Of a stretch of 23,897 bases of DNA, positions 9,845-19,751 are shown piece after piece; the stretch's first letter is position 1; each line of letters starts with the position of its first letter. This DNA is from Plantago elongata (lineage: Eukaryota > Streptophyta > Magnoliopsida > Lamiales > Plantaginaceae). Under the pieces are notes generated by a model. It was not told the DNA's origin and made no database searches. It was given only the letters and a program-made list of their open reading frames with translations. Location of the stretch: NCBI GenBank assembly GCA_036897095.1, contig JAYMSP010002504.1:1-23897 (forward strand). The letters run 5' to 3'. Made by a program: the position numbers and the translations under genes.

Positions 9845-10512
9845 TGTTAATCGAAGACTTTCTTTAAGAAGAAGCAAGAGATCGATCACAATATTGAAAT
9901 AATCTTCAATACAAAGACTAGAAGGAAATATATGAAAAAAGATCTTCAATGTTGAGACAATTTCCTTCTAGCAGTCGGCCCAACAAAGCAAAGAAGAAAA
10001 CTTCCTTACTGCAACTTTCACTTCCATGTTCGAATATGTAGTAGTCGATGACTATATATAATCGAAGAGAAGCTGCTTTGCGAGATACACTCATACATCG
10101 AGACTTTAGATATTCATATCATAGTTGTGTGTCTTGCTTTACTAGACTTGTACTTGCTATCATATTGTGGATGTTCATCAAATAGGTGTTTGTGAATCAT
10201 TCGATGTGATAGTGACTAGAATATGTTCTTTGTTCGAGTTTATTCTAGGTCTAGTTTTTCGTGAGTTGATCATTCGTTTTGTGATTGATCATATACTCCT
10301 TTTGTAATTCCATTATTATAGACTAGTGTAAATTTAGCCTACGACACTGTCAGCATATTTTATATATGCTGGCTTGATTTGTGGAAATCTGTCTGTTTAT
10401 CCGCTGCACTTTATTCTACACAGACAATCATTGTTGACTGCAATGTTGACTCATCACTGGAGTCAACACCGCTTATTGTTCCTGTACCAATCCCGGTCCA
10501 ATAGTTAGAACA
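9845..10512 (+). repeat. Copia 5' LTR (about 668 bp)
   Basis: The limits are set by TGTTAATCGAAG at the left and GTTAGAACA at the right (TGTT...AACA inverted ends), with the primer-binding site two bases later. A TATA-like CTATATATAA lies at about 10053-10062 and would start transcription near 10085. An inverted repeat CTAGAAGGAAAT (9918-9929) / ATTTCCTTCTAG (9960-9971) sits in the U3 part. The right edge is firm because of the primer site; the left edge is inferred from the terminal dinucleotides, without a second LTR to compare. Confidence 0.65.
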
Positions 10513-10514
10513 AG

Positions 10515-10528
10515 TGGTATCAAAGCCA
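10515..10528 (+). other. Copia primer-binding site (tRNA-iMet)
   Basis: TGGTATCAAAGCCA matches the TGGTATCAGAGC primer-binding site complementary to the 3' end of initiator methionine tRNA, with one difference in the core. It is where reverse transcription of plant Copia elements is primed. Its place just after the LTR fixes the LTR boundary and strand. Confidence 0.8.
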
Positions 10529-10543
10529 GCCACCTAATTTCTG

Positions 10544-11852
10544 GTGTCTGGATTTGGTACTGCTACAATGGACGTCTACTCAAATGTCAACAAACCATCT
10601 GTGCTCGATGGGTCAAACTACACCTTGAGGCAAATCAAGATGAGGATGTATATCAAAGCTCTTGAGGTCCGAGCTTGGAGATCAGTTTTGGAAGGTTATG
10701 TATGGCCTACTGAAGGACCTGATGCTGATGGCGATATTATGCGAATCCCTGAAGAACGATTCAATCCAGGTCAGTATCTCTTAAGCTCATACAATAAGCT
10801 CATACAATGAAAAGGGTTTGAATGCCAGCTTTAGTCATGTTGATATCCACATGTTCAAAACTGCACCACTGCTAAACAAGCTTGGGATTTACTTCAATTA
10901 CATTGTGAAGGTGATGACAGTGTTAAACAAACTAAACTTCGTATGCTTTGTCTAAGTTTGAAAATTTAAGAATGGCTGATGAAGAAACCATTGAGTCTTA
11001 TTTTAGTAAACTTATAACTATGTCTAATGATATCCAACAACTTAGTGATGCTATTTCAAATCAACAGTTGATTTCAAAAGCTTAAGGTCTCTTTCTGCTA
11101 GATTTGACACTAAAGTTACTATTTTGGAAGATACTCAAAACTTGGCTACTATGGAATTTCATACTCTGATGAACAACTTGAAAAATTATGAGATGAAAGA
11201 TAATTAAAGAAGAGGAACCAAAACCCACAATGTGTCTTTACAATTCAAGTTTAAAGATAAAGTTACTGAACATGTGCATGATAGCAGTGATGACTCTGAT
11301 ATGTCTGATGAAACCTTCAACAATCTGGTTACTAAATTTGATAGAATGAAATTCAGAAAAACACTAACCAATCTGTGAATAAAGGGACTAGTAATTTCAA
11401 GAAAAAATCAGTTAGGTCTAACTCCAATTCTAAGCTAAGTGATGATCAACTTAGCAAGGTTAGATGTTTTGAATTTTAAGGTTGGGGTCATTATCAGAAT
11501 GAATGTGCTAACACTCTTCGAAAGGTGGAAAAGAATTTGCTTGCTTCTCTTAGTGATGACTCAGGTGATGAACATGAAAAGGACAATGATGCCACAACTC
11601 TGCTCTCAGCTTTGGACGATGTTGACAACCACTATTGTGTCAACATTGAGATACCATCAATGAAGAAAGTTGTCTTTTTTGACTATGATGACTCACAGTT
11701 CTGTGAATTACTGTCCTGGACTAACCTTGAGAATTCAGTCTCTACTAGTGTCTTATGCGTACATGGTTCAATTGATTTTGATACAGGCATTCCATCTGAG
11801 GAAGAATACACTGATGAAGAAATGGTAGAAGAACTAAAATCAATGTATGAAG
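10544..11852 (+). pseudogene. Copia gag polyprotein relic (UBN2-type)
   Basis: The open start (10544-10810) has KPSVLDGSNYTLRQIKMRMY and EVRAWRSVLEGYVWP, the N-terminal motif of plant Copia Gag. The body continues in broken frames: AKQAWDLLQLHCEGDDSVKQ, MADEETIESYFSKLITMSND, ATMEFHTLMNNLKNYEM. A zinc knuckle relic follows near 11458-11520 (CFEF, stop, GWGHYQNEC). The last readable frame ends at 11855 (ENVKSMYEV-like end, ELKSMYEV). Several stops and frameshifts make it non-coding. Gag would form the virus-like particle that packages the element RNA. Confidence 0.8.
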
Positions 11853-12816
11853 TGTAATGGTAAAAATACGCTGCGTAATTATCTACATCTAAAGTTAGCC
11901 CAAGTGAGGCCCAAAAATTTATAGAGGCTCGGGCCCAATTGATAAGTTCTTACTTGAATGAGCTTACGGTCCACTAAATCAACTTTGACCTAACAAGAGT
12001 AAACCATATCTCCATGGTTGGTGTCAGTTCACTTAGCTAGAAGGACTAAACTGGTCCAATGTTCTACCTGCATCAGTTCATCTAGTCAAGATGGCTAGCC
12101 CAAGCCCAATGGCCCAGGGAGCCACCCGTTACAACACATATATGGACCAGGCTGTGGGAATATTGACGTGATGCATAATCCATCTGCATGATCCTCCCAC
12201 ATCTCCAACTAACCTTTGAATAAATGAGTCAGTTACTAAGACTTGAAGGTGAGGTATAATCCTTTTCCAATAGGATCCCGAAAATATGGAATTTATGGTG
12301 ATCAACTCGTTAGAAGATGTTGCAACTACCTCTATAAAAGGAGGACAAGAGAAGCCCTAAGGGGACATCTGAGATTTAGCAACTACACGTACTAACAAAA
12401 CCCTAACAGATAAAGCTCTCTCTGCAATCGTCTCCTCCATATTTGAATTATGAATCTCCACCATAACCACCATCATCACATCATCTAATCACAATCACCA
12501 CATCTTCTAACGTCCACCCGACCTCACCTAGTCCATTCAACCATCCGCCTAGCCGACTGATCATCCAGCTGACTCCTCTTAGCCGCCAAAAGAGCTACAC
12601 CATCTCAATCAGGATAATTCCTCCCTTTCTCTATTTACTATGTATTTCTCATCTTTCAGACTCACTAGCTTGAGCGTCAGAGTCCTCTCGGTCGGCACCA
12701 CACCGGTGTCCCCTTTGGATCTTACGTTTCAGCCTTTTCTTTTGTGTTACCTTGCAGGTCGCTGGTGCCCTCAAATCAAAACTCTAACTTTCTACTGTAG
12801 ATTCTGAGCGTCTACA
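11853..12816 (+). repeat. Gypsy 5' LTR (about 964 bp)
   Basis: It begins TGTAATGGTAAAAATACGC and ends GAGCGTCTACA, giving the usual TGTA...TACA inverted ends, and is followed within two bases by a primer-binding site. A promoter TATA box (CTATAAAAGG) lies at 12332-12341, with the R region expected to begin about 30 bp later, near AGCCCTAAGGGG. U5 is C-rich. No second copy exists in the window to confirm the edges. Confidence 0.7.
12332..12341 (+). promoter_or_regulatory. TATA box of the gypsy LTR promoter
   Basis: CTATAAAAGG inside the 5' LTR, about 485 bp before its end, in the usual place for the pol II promoter of a plant LTR retrotransposon. The transcript start would be near 12365. Confidence 0.6.
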
Positions 12817-12818
12817 AT

Positions 12819-12836
12819 TTGGTGCCCACCGAAGGG
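12819..12836 (+). other. Gypsy primer-binding site
   Basis: TTTGGTGCCCACCGAAGGGA immediately follows the LTR. It starts TGG as all tRNA-primed sites must (complement of the CCA end), and the TGGNGCCCACCG form is common in Tat-lineage elements. I did not determine which tRNA it pairs with. Confidence 0.6.
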
Positions 12837-12875
12837 ACCCAACTATCGAATAAAGGCAACTTTTTACACGCGACC

Positions 12876-14500
12876 ATGTCACATTCAGATGAGTACCTCA
12901 TTGAGGATTTGGAAGATGTAGATGTCACTAGCCAAGTCAAACTTATGGCGGCTCAAATGAAGGAGAATGTCAAAAAGCTCCAACTTTTGGAAGCTGAGAA
13001 TCGTGCTATTCGTGAGGAGAATTCAGCATGGAAGAAGAAAGTGGAGTCTGTTGTCTAGAACTAGTCAGGAACAGAACTCCAAAAGGATGCTCTGAGCCCT
13101 GGGACAGGTACTTCTCGCAAGTAGGTCGACGATCCTAACCGCAATGCAATAGAGGGTCGTCAACTAACCTTTGAAGAATTGGAAGATCACGTTCCTCCAA
13201 GTGAGATGGCTGGACATAATCAATATGCTGCCCCAGCTGCCACCAACAGAAGGGTATCCTTTGAGGGTGCTAATCCAAAGATCCATGTTGATTCATCCCG
13301 ACCGAATCACACTCCAGCAAGTCAGGTAGACAATTTGCTAACCTTTCCCACAGGTACCAAAAGCAGCAATGATGAACTAGCCTCCAAGTTGGTAAGCTTG
13401 GAGGAGATGATCCAGAGGGTCCCCAGAGTACCAGCTCCCATTAAAAAGAGTCTGCCTAACAACTTTGCAGATTCCCCGTTCGTGGATGGCATAGCTTTGG
13501 TAGAGATGCCGACCAAATTCAACTTTCCGAGTATGAAGATGTATGACGGAACGACCGATTTAGACGACCACGTCTCATAGTACAAGCAATGGATGTTCAC
13601 TATAGCCATCCAAAGGGACCTCCGGGAAGCTTGTATGTGCAAAGGATTTGGGTCCAGCCTGGTAGGCCCAGCTCTCCAGTGGTACACAAACTTACTCAAT
13701 AATTGCATTAGTTCTTTTGCTCAATTAATTGATTGTTTCGTAGAACAATATGCTAGTAGTTGAAAACTTTTGAAAATGTCGGACGACTTATATAGTGTCC
13801 AACAGAGGTCTAACGAAACTCTCAGGGAATATAATATCGAACGACTCATATAGTGTCCATCCCCAACTGCAACAAGGATACTGCCGTGAATGCTTTCAGG
13901 AAAGGGCTACCACTAAGCTCAGGATTATACAAGGAACTCATCATGTATCCTTGCAAAACTATGGAGGATGTGCTGGCCAAAGCTTGGGTACAAATCATGT
14001 GGGAAGAAGATGATGCAAGCAGACCCTATGTGCCAAGTCAAAACAATCATAGGGAGCCTAGAACCTACATGCGAGTTGAACGGAGAGCTCCTGACCACAG
14101 GGCTAGACCATATCCCATTGAAAGGAGGTGTGGACCATTAGGAGATCAAAGCCGCCCTTCAATCCAATCAAGAATGACTGAAACCAGAATGAAACCTCCA
14201 GAATATTCATTGAACATCTAGCCTTCAGAGTGTGTAGCGGTCATGAAAAACATGGGGGACAAAGTTAGGTGGCCTGGAAAGTTGAGAACTCCCCCTGAAC
14301 AGTGAAATTCAAGCAAATGGTGTGAGTTCCATGGAGATCATGGCCATACCACAGCTGATGAATGCATCTCATTGAGACTTGGAATGGTCGAGCTCCTAAA
14401 GAGAGGACACCTGAAGGAGTTCCTCCCTGATAAAGGTAAAACGACCATAGCTAACCGCATGACATTGATTTTTCCGAACCCCCTCAGACCAATAAGGTAA
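12876..14500 (+). pseudogene. Gypsy gag relic with CX2H..HXH zinc-knuckle-like tail
   Basis: The likely start ATG at 12876 gives SHSDEYLIEDLEDVD and a coiled-coil-like stretch (KENVKKLQLLEAENRAIREE). After in-frame stops the capsid core follows: ALVEMPTKFNFPSMKMYDGT, LDDHVS, stop TAG at 13578-13580, YKQWMFTIAIQRD, CKGFGSSLVGPALQWYTNLL, FVEQYAS. The frame shifts between about 13740 and 13853, then IPNCNKDTAVNAFRKGL and the arginine-rich region follow. KWCEFHGDHGHTTADEC near 14315-14365 is the nucleic-acid-binding knuckle. At least five stops and one frameshift make it inactive. Confidence 0.8.
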
Positions 14501-14589
14501 TCAATGTAATCACTGGTGGTTCGGAGATCAGTGGCATCTCTTATTCCTCAGGCAAATGCCATAACAGACAAGCGGTAAAACTAGAACCT

Positions 14590-15010
14590 AGTGCTTGTGG
14601 AACATTAGATTCCCCATTTTTCAGCATGACTATTAGCTTTATGGAGTCTGAGTACAATGAGCTGATAAGTCCTCATGATGATGAACTTGCTATTTCTATT
14701 CTCATTGCAAATTGTCTCACTAAAAGGATTATCATTGACAATGAGAGCTTTGCTAACGTTATTTTAACTGCCTTGACAGAGATGGGGTTAGATGTGCGCC
14801 AACCCACAGTGGAGAAAAGAAATTCACTATGAGAAGTGTCACTCTAAATGTTTATGCAGAAGGAGTCAACCTTCCCACTCGTCGACAACCCATCCAGCTG
14901 CAACGCAATTCTTCGGAGACCCTGGATACACGGAATTAAAGGGGTTCCATCAACTTACCATCAAGTATTTCACTTCCCAACAAAATGAGGAGTTAAAGAA
15001 ATAAGTGGTG
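14590..15010 (+). pseudogene. Gypsy aspartic protease relic
   Basis: The open frame 14626-14832 reads SPHDDELAISILIANCLTKR then IIIDNESFANVI. The active-site Asp (14737-14739) is kept, but the residue two places later, glycine in retropepsins of this type, is Glu (GAG at 14743-14745). Downstream, YTELKGFHQLTIKYFTSQQN is the linker toward RT in another frame. A frameshift lies near 14800. Even without it, the Gly-to-Glu change should kill the enzyme. Confidence 0.65.
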
Positions 15011-15129
15011 AGCAGAGAATGTCATGAACATGCTACATTGAGACACTCAAGCCAAAGGAGGTGCCCTTATAGTAATTACAACATCTCCAACCCCCAACTT
15101 ATTCAGAATAACCAGGAGTTGAGAAGTTG

Positions 15130-15937
15130 GATGAGATCCAAATTCATGCAGATCATCCTGATCACAAGGTTCATATAGGTTCGGGGTTGAAGCCATAATT
15201 GTGGGAACAACTCATTGCATTCCTTAAGGAAAATCATGACTGCTTCGCTTGGTCACATGCCGATATGATAGGGATCGATCCAGACATCATCACCCACAGG
15301 TTACAAGTAGATCCCGACTTCCTGCCAGTCAGACAAAAGCGAAGGAAGTTCGCACTAGAGCGCAACAAAGTTGTCAATGAGAAGATCCAAAAACTATTGG
15401 ATATCGGTTCGGTACGAGAGGTCCACTACCCAGATTGACTGGAAAATGTAGTGGCTTGTCAGGAAGAAGAACGACAAGTGGCGAGTATGCATATACTTCA
15501 CTTACCTCAACAAGGCGTGCCCAAAGGATTCATTCACTCTTCCATACATTGATATGTTAGTAAATGCAACAACATGACATGAACTCCTAAGCTTTATGGA
15601 TGCATTATCAGGTTACAATCAAATTTTGATGCACTCAGAGGACCAGGAGAAAACATCATTTGTTACAGAAAAAGGGACATTCTGCTATAAAGTTACGCCA
15701 TTCGGGTTAAGGAATGTTGGAGCAACCTACCAACATTTGGTGAACCGCATGTTTTCCAGCATGTTATGTGACACCATGGAAGTATACATTGATGATATGC
15801 TGGTTAAGTCCTTGGTTGCAGATCGACATCTAGACCACCTCTGCCAAGCATTTTCAGTCATCCACGGGTACAATATGAAGTTAAATCCAATGAAGTGTTC
15901 CTTTGGAGTTTCATCCGAAAAATTCCTTGACACTTAG
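15130..15937 (+). pseudogene. Gypsy reverse transcriptase relic
   Basis: The N-terminal part (15199-15438) has DCFAWSHADMIGIDPDIITH and VREVHYPD, then TGA where the family has Trp. A frameshift follows, and the fingers continue as KWRVCIYFTYLNKACPKDSF in another frame; the conserved Asp of the CIDFT motif is Tyr here. The palm (15596-15937) reads MDALSGYNQILMHSEDQEKT, FGLRNVGATYQ and VYIDDMLVKS, with the catalytic YIDD pair intact at 15785-15796. Stops include one at 15577 (TGA). The enzyme would copy the RNA into DNA; this copy cannot be made as one chain. Confidence 0.88.
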
Positions 15938-16630
15938 TCACACAACGATGTATTGAAGCTAACCCTGATCAAATTCGTTCTATTTCTACCATTCCCTCCC
16001 CAAAGTGTGTTAAAGATGTGCATAAACTAACTGGGAGGCTAGCCGCCCTCCATAGGTTCATCCCAAAATCCTCTGAAAGGTGCTGACTATTTTTTGACAC
16101 CCTACGGAAGAGCAAGAATTTTCAATGGACAGATGAGTGTGAGGACGCACTGCAACAAATAATACGCTACCTCACCACAACACCAATACTTTCCAAGCCA
16201 AAGGATGGGGAAACATGTTCCTATATCTTGCAGTATCTGAGACCGCATTGAGTGGTGTGCTAGTTAGAGAACAAGATGGTGGCCAACTTCTAGTGTACTA
16301 TGTGAGCAAGTCGCTCCTAGATGTAGAAACAAGATACAACCAGCTGAAAAAATTGGCACTTGCATTAGTAACTACAGCCAAGAAGTTGCGTTTGTACTTC
16401 CAATGTCATCCAATCACGGTCCTCACTAGCTACCCACCTCGTACCATCCTGCACAAACTAGAACTCTCTGGAAGACTGGCGAAGTGGGCGATAGAGCTCA
16501 ACAAATATAACATTACTTTCCAACCGCGTACTTCCACCTAGTCACAAGCTCTAGCTTACTTCATAGCTGACTTTACACTATCAGAATCAACCCAGGTGGA
16601 GAAAGAATTTTTGTGTTTGTAGGCAAAGGG
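15938..16630 (+). pseudogene. Gypsy RNase H domain 1 and connection relic
   Basis: The connection reads IEANPDQIRSISTIP, KLTGRLAALHRFIPKSSE and LFFDTLRKSKNFQW, with a stop at 16084-16086. The RNase H part (16215-16541) reads LYLAVSETALSGVLVREQDG, YYVSKSLLDVETRYNQLKKL and LELSGRLAKWAIELNKYNI. A TAG at 16539-16541 and a further frame change follow, then ALAYFIADF. This is the standard Ty3/gypsy RNase H that removes the RNA template. It is inactive here because of stops. Confidence 0.8.
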
Positions 16631-16990
16631 CAACCTGCAATGGAAACTATTGGTTGATGGTTCCAGCAACTTCGAGGGATGCGGGATAGGCATAGTCCTC
16701 ATATCACCAGAAGGAGATACAATCCATCGAGCAATTAGGTGTGGATTCAAAGCGACCAACAATGAGACGGAATATGAGGCCCTTATAACCGGCTTGAACC
16801 TAGCCCGGGAAATGGGAATAAAAAATCTCCAGGTACATTCTGACTCGCAATTCGTTGTTAACCAATTGTAGGGATCCTATCAGACTAGAGACTCAAAGAT
16901 GACGGCATATCTCAAGCTGGTCAAGGACTTGCAAGTTTCTTTCGAAGAATTCTCAATCAAACACAGAGAACAACCATGCATATTCTCTAG
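16631..16990 (+). pseudogene. Second (archaeal-type) RNase H domain, Tat hallmark
   Basis: The frame from 16645 reads LLVDGSSNFEGCGIGIVLIS, NNETEYEALITGLNLAREMG and LQVHSDSQFVVNQL before a TAG at 16869-16871. The three acidic residues of the RNase H active site are all visible (Asp in VDGSS, Glu in ETEYEAL, Asp in HSDSQ). This is the RVT_3-type domain that Tat-lineage elements carry in addition to the normal RNase H. It fixes the lineage assignment. After the stop the similarity goes on (DSKMTAYLKLVKDLQVSFEE). Confidence 0.82.
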
Positions 16991-17269
16991 CTAGCCTAGG
17001 AGCTGCCATCCAAACCACAACACCCACCTCAATTCGAGTTGTGTATGCCCAATGACCAGCTACTTAGAAGGAAGGTTCAGATGACAAGCTCATAGCTGAG
17101 ATTACAACAGAGGAAAATTGAATGACTCCAATCACAACCTACCTTCTTAGCGGACAACTCCCGGAAGATAAGAATGAGGCTAGAAGAGTGAGAACTAAGG
17201 CGCAAGATTTGTCATCCATAACGACAAGCTATACAAGATATCATTTTCTAGCCCCCTACTCAGGTGTGT

Positions 17270-18351
17270 GTCTCCTGCCGAAGCTAAATTTGTACTAACT
17301 GAATTACACGAAGGGGAATGTGATTATCATTCTGGGCTAGAAGTTTAGCCAATAGAGCACTCACCACAGGATACTATTTACCTACCATGCGAGCTGACTC
17401 CAAATAATTCGTGCAAAGATGTGATCCATGTCAAAGACATTCCCAAGTTAGCCACCTTTCAGCTGAAGAGTTGCACTCAATAGTAGCACCATGGTCATTC
17501 ATGAAGTGGGGAATGAATATTGTCGGGAAGCTACTTAAGGCTCTTGGACAACGAGTATTCATGCTCGCGGTTACTGACTACTTCACCAAATGGGTAGAAG
17601 CAGAATCCTACACACATGTAAAGGATCACGAGGTAACAACTTTTATTTGGAAACATGTCATTTGCAGGTTTGGAGTCCCAAAGGAAATTCTCACAGACAA
17701 TGGCCCTCAGTTCATAAGCTACGAGTTCCAAAAATTTTGCAAAGAATGGGGCATCAAGCTCACATTCTCCACTCCAAGATACCCTCAAGCAAATGTGCAG
17801 GCAAAAGCAACTAACAAGACCATTATGTATAGTCTAAAGAAGAGACTCAAAAGTGCGAAAGGGGCTTGGACAAACCAAATACCAGCGGTGTTATGGTCAT
17901 ACCACACCACTGCAAGGACTCCAACTGGAGATACGCCATTTAGTCTCACATTTGGAACTGAGGCCGTCATCCTAATTGAAGCTGGTCTCCCAACTGCAAG
18001 GTATGAAATGGCTTATGAACAAACCAATAGTACACAGTTGGAACATGAACTTGACACCATCAAAGAGCTATGTGAAAAGCTCTAGTTCGGAACGCCGCAT
18101 ACCAACAGAAAGCCGCCGAGTGCTTCAACAAAAACATATGCCTTCGAACCTTCAAAGAAAGAGATTGGGTGCTCCAGCGAGTACTCCAAAACACCAAGAT
18201 AGCTGGAGACAGGAAGCTATGACCTAACTGGGAAGGCCCCTACAAAATCACAAAAGTAGTTGGTAATGGTGCATGCAAATTACAAGCAACAGATGGTCGT
18301 CCAATTCACAACAGCTGGAACTCCATTCATTTAAAGAAGTACTTCTTTTAA
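17270..18351 (+). pseudogene. Gypsy integrase relic, two catalytic residues replaced
   Basis: The zinc-binding module is split between frames: LHEGECDYHSG near 17310, then CDPCQRHSQ at 17420. The core (17411-18085) reads WGMNIVGKLLKALGQRVFML, DYFTKWVEAE, FGVPKEILTDNGPQF, YPQANVQAKATNK and SYHTTARTPTGDTPF. In the DDE triad the first Asp is Asn (AAT at 17516-17518), the middle Asp of TDNG is kept, and the Glu is Lys (AAA at 17804-17806). The C-terminal part continues in another frame (AAECFNKNICLRTFKERDWV, NWEGPYKITKVVGNGACKL) to a stop at 18351. The family normally inserts the cDNA into chromosomes; this copy could not. Confidence 0.9.
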
Positions 18352-18393
18352 CACATTTATTAATGTTTCTTAGCCGATTTTTCTCCAAAAAAC

Positions 18394-18421
18394 ACCCGAA
18401 TTGATTAGGGGCAATTCGGGT
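18394..18421. repeat. Perfect 10-bp hairpin after pol
   Basis: ACCCGAATTG (18394-18403), loop ATTAGGGG, CAATTCGGGT (18412-18421). The stem is perfect and lies 43 bp after the last stop of the element, just before a 13-C run at 18428-18440. It may be an RNA structure of the element, but a role is inference. Confidence 0.75.
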
Positions 18422-19065
18422 TCAATGCCCCCCCCCCCCCATCAACAACGTATTCCAGAGAGCTAAGGCCAAACACACAACCAGTTCCTTAAAGCTCTTG
18501 GTCACTTGGCAACACAATGGCTCCACATCGCAAAAAGGTACATTCATTATGACTGAATATGAGATTAATTCCTCACCAAAATAACCGACCTGACAAGGGA
18601 CTAGCTGGTCATCTAACCCAGTTATGCAGGTTGGTCAACCGCTCCACCTACCAAAACCTTTTCAAGGGGGTCAATTCCATCTATTGCAGACTGACATCCC
18701 ATACGTGATATTTCCACATGACATACCTTACATCAAAGTGATCATCTAAACACATAGCTCAATAGCCTCAACCATCCAATAGGTTCAGCAATAATTTAAC
18801 ATGGATCCACATCTATTCTGGTGGGCTTGAATTTGCTTAATTCATGAAACACTCAAGCAAAATCCATGGGTTAGACAACTCCAAGCCTTCCAAAACTGAT
18901 GATCACACCATACAAAGAGATACAACCAAATACAATCCATCTCCAAGTTCCTGTCCTTCTACCTCACTATTGGAGTGGAAGAAAGTCCACAAGACGAAGT
19001 GAGATTTAGTGCTAAGAGTCCAAGACTAGTCCTTCAAACCATCACTTGGACTGGGGGACAAACTA

Positions 19066-19129
19066 GGGTAGAAGCAAGAAGTTGGGAACATGAACCTGGG
19101 TAGAAGCAAGAAGTTGGAAACATGCAACA
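19066..19129. repeat. 32-bp tandem pair
   Basis: Two adjacent copies start GGGTAGAAGCAAGAAGTTGG at 19066 and 19098 and differ at only a few positions (GGGAACATGAACCT against GGAAACATGCAACA). They are at the right of the G-rich tract. No function is apparent. Confidence 0.8.
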
Positions 19130-19639
19130 CTACCCACCTGACGTTATTGGATGACTACCAAACATTTGGCACTATAGCAAGTTGTCGGATGTCAAGTAGG
19201 TTCTTCCCATTTTTCGGCTAATACTTATATTCATTTTGTCTTCATAAACCTTTACATGTTCACCATATGAGACTGATAAAACACTTTTTGCACAACTCAC
19301 ATGTCACATTTTTTCCAAGAGACATGTTTATTACATCTTACATTATTTATCTAGACTTTTTTTGTAAGTTTGTTGGTTCATATATCATTGAGTATGACCA
19401 ATGGGAAAGGAGGGATAGAAAGCCTAAGTCTGAGTCTAAATGCTATCTCATAAAGGCATATTTTCCCGGGGAAGGAGTAATCTGTCTCTTGATCATGCAA
19501 TTGGGATTGTCAACCCGTAAGATAATATATCGTACCATCTCCTAAACCCCTTGCGACCATCATCATCAATGACATAGAAATAATTTTGTCAAGACATTTA
19601 TCTGCCTACCAACTATATCACCATTACTATCAACAATAT

Positions 19640-19751
19640 GGCTAGAAGATCCCACTATCTCAATGCCTCCAAAGGATATCAAGGGTCGGCTAGAAGATCC
19701 CCCTATCTCAATGCCTCCAAAAGATACCAAGGGTCGACTAGGAGATGCCCC
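19640..19751. repeat. 48-bp minisatellite, 2.3 copies
   Basis: Units start at 19640, 19688 and 19736 with GGCTAGAAGATCCC-type sequence and contain CTATCTCAATGCCTCCAAA. The period of 48 is a multiple of three, so the minus strand has an open frame repeating a 16-residue unit (about SRPLVSFGGIEIGGSS). There is no start-context or domain support for a protein. Confidence 0.8.

Larger units (their letters stand above)
9845..11852 (+). mobile_element. Ty1/Copia LTR retrotransposon, 5' part only
   Basis: It consists of a 5' LTR (9845-10512), a primer-binding site (10515-10528) and a decayed gag (10544-11852). Protease, integrase, RT and the 3' LTR are absent from the window. The element stops where the LTR of the gypsy element begins at 11853, in the same orientation. 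This fits insertion of the gypsy element into it, or truncation. It in turn interrupts the CACTA remnant. Confidence 0.75.
11853..19639 (+). mobile_element. Ty3/gypsy retrotransposon, Tat lineage (decayed, 3' LTR not found)
   Basis: The order is 5' LTR 11853-12816, primer-binding site, gag, protease, RT, RNase H, second (archaeal-type) RNase H, integrase ending at 18351, then long non-coding DNA. The extra RNase H before integrase is the hallmark of Tat-lineage elements (Ogre, Retand and TatIV-VI relatives). Every domain carries stops or frameshifts. The right limit given is arbitrary: no copy of the 5' LTR was recognised up to 23897, so the element may be truncated or may include the downstream satellite-like arrays. 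Confidence 0.85.
18352..19639 (+). other. Non-coding region after gypsy pol
   Basis: No gene recognised. It contains the hairpin at 18394-18421, a run of 13 C at 18428-18440, a G-rich CTTGGACTGGGGGACAAAC at about 19045 that could be a polypurine-tract remnant, and a 32-bp tandem pair. Tat-lineage elements normally have a long untranslated stretch here before the 3' LTR. An open frame at 19267-19545 shows no domain. Confidence 0.5.
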
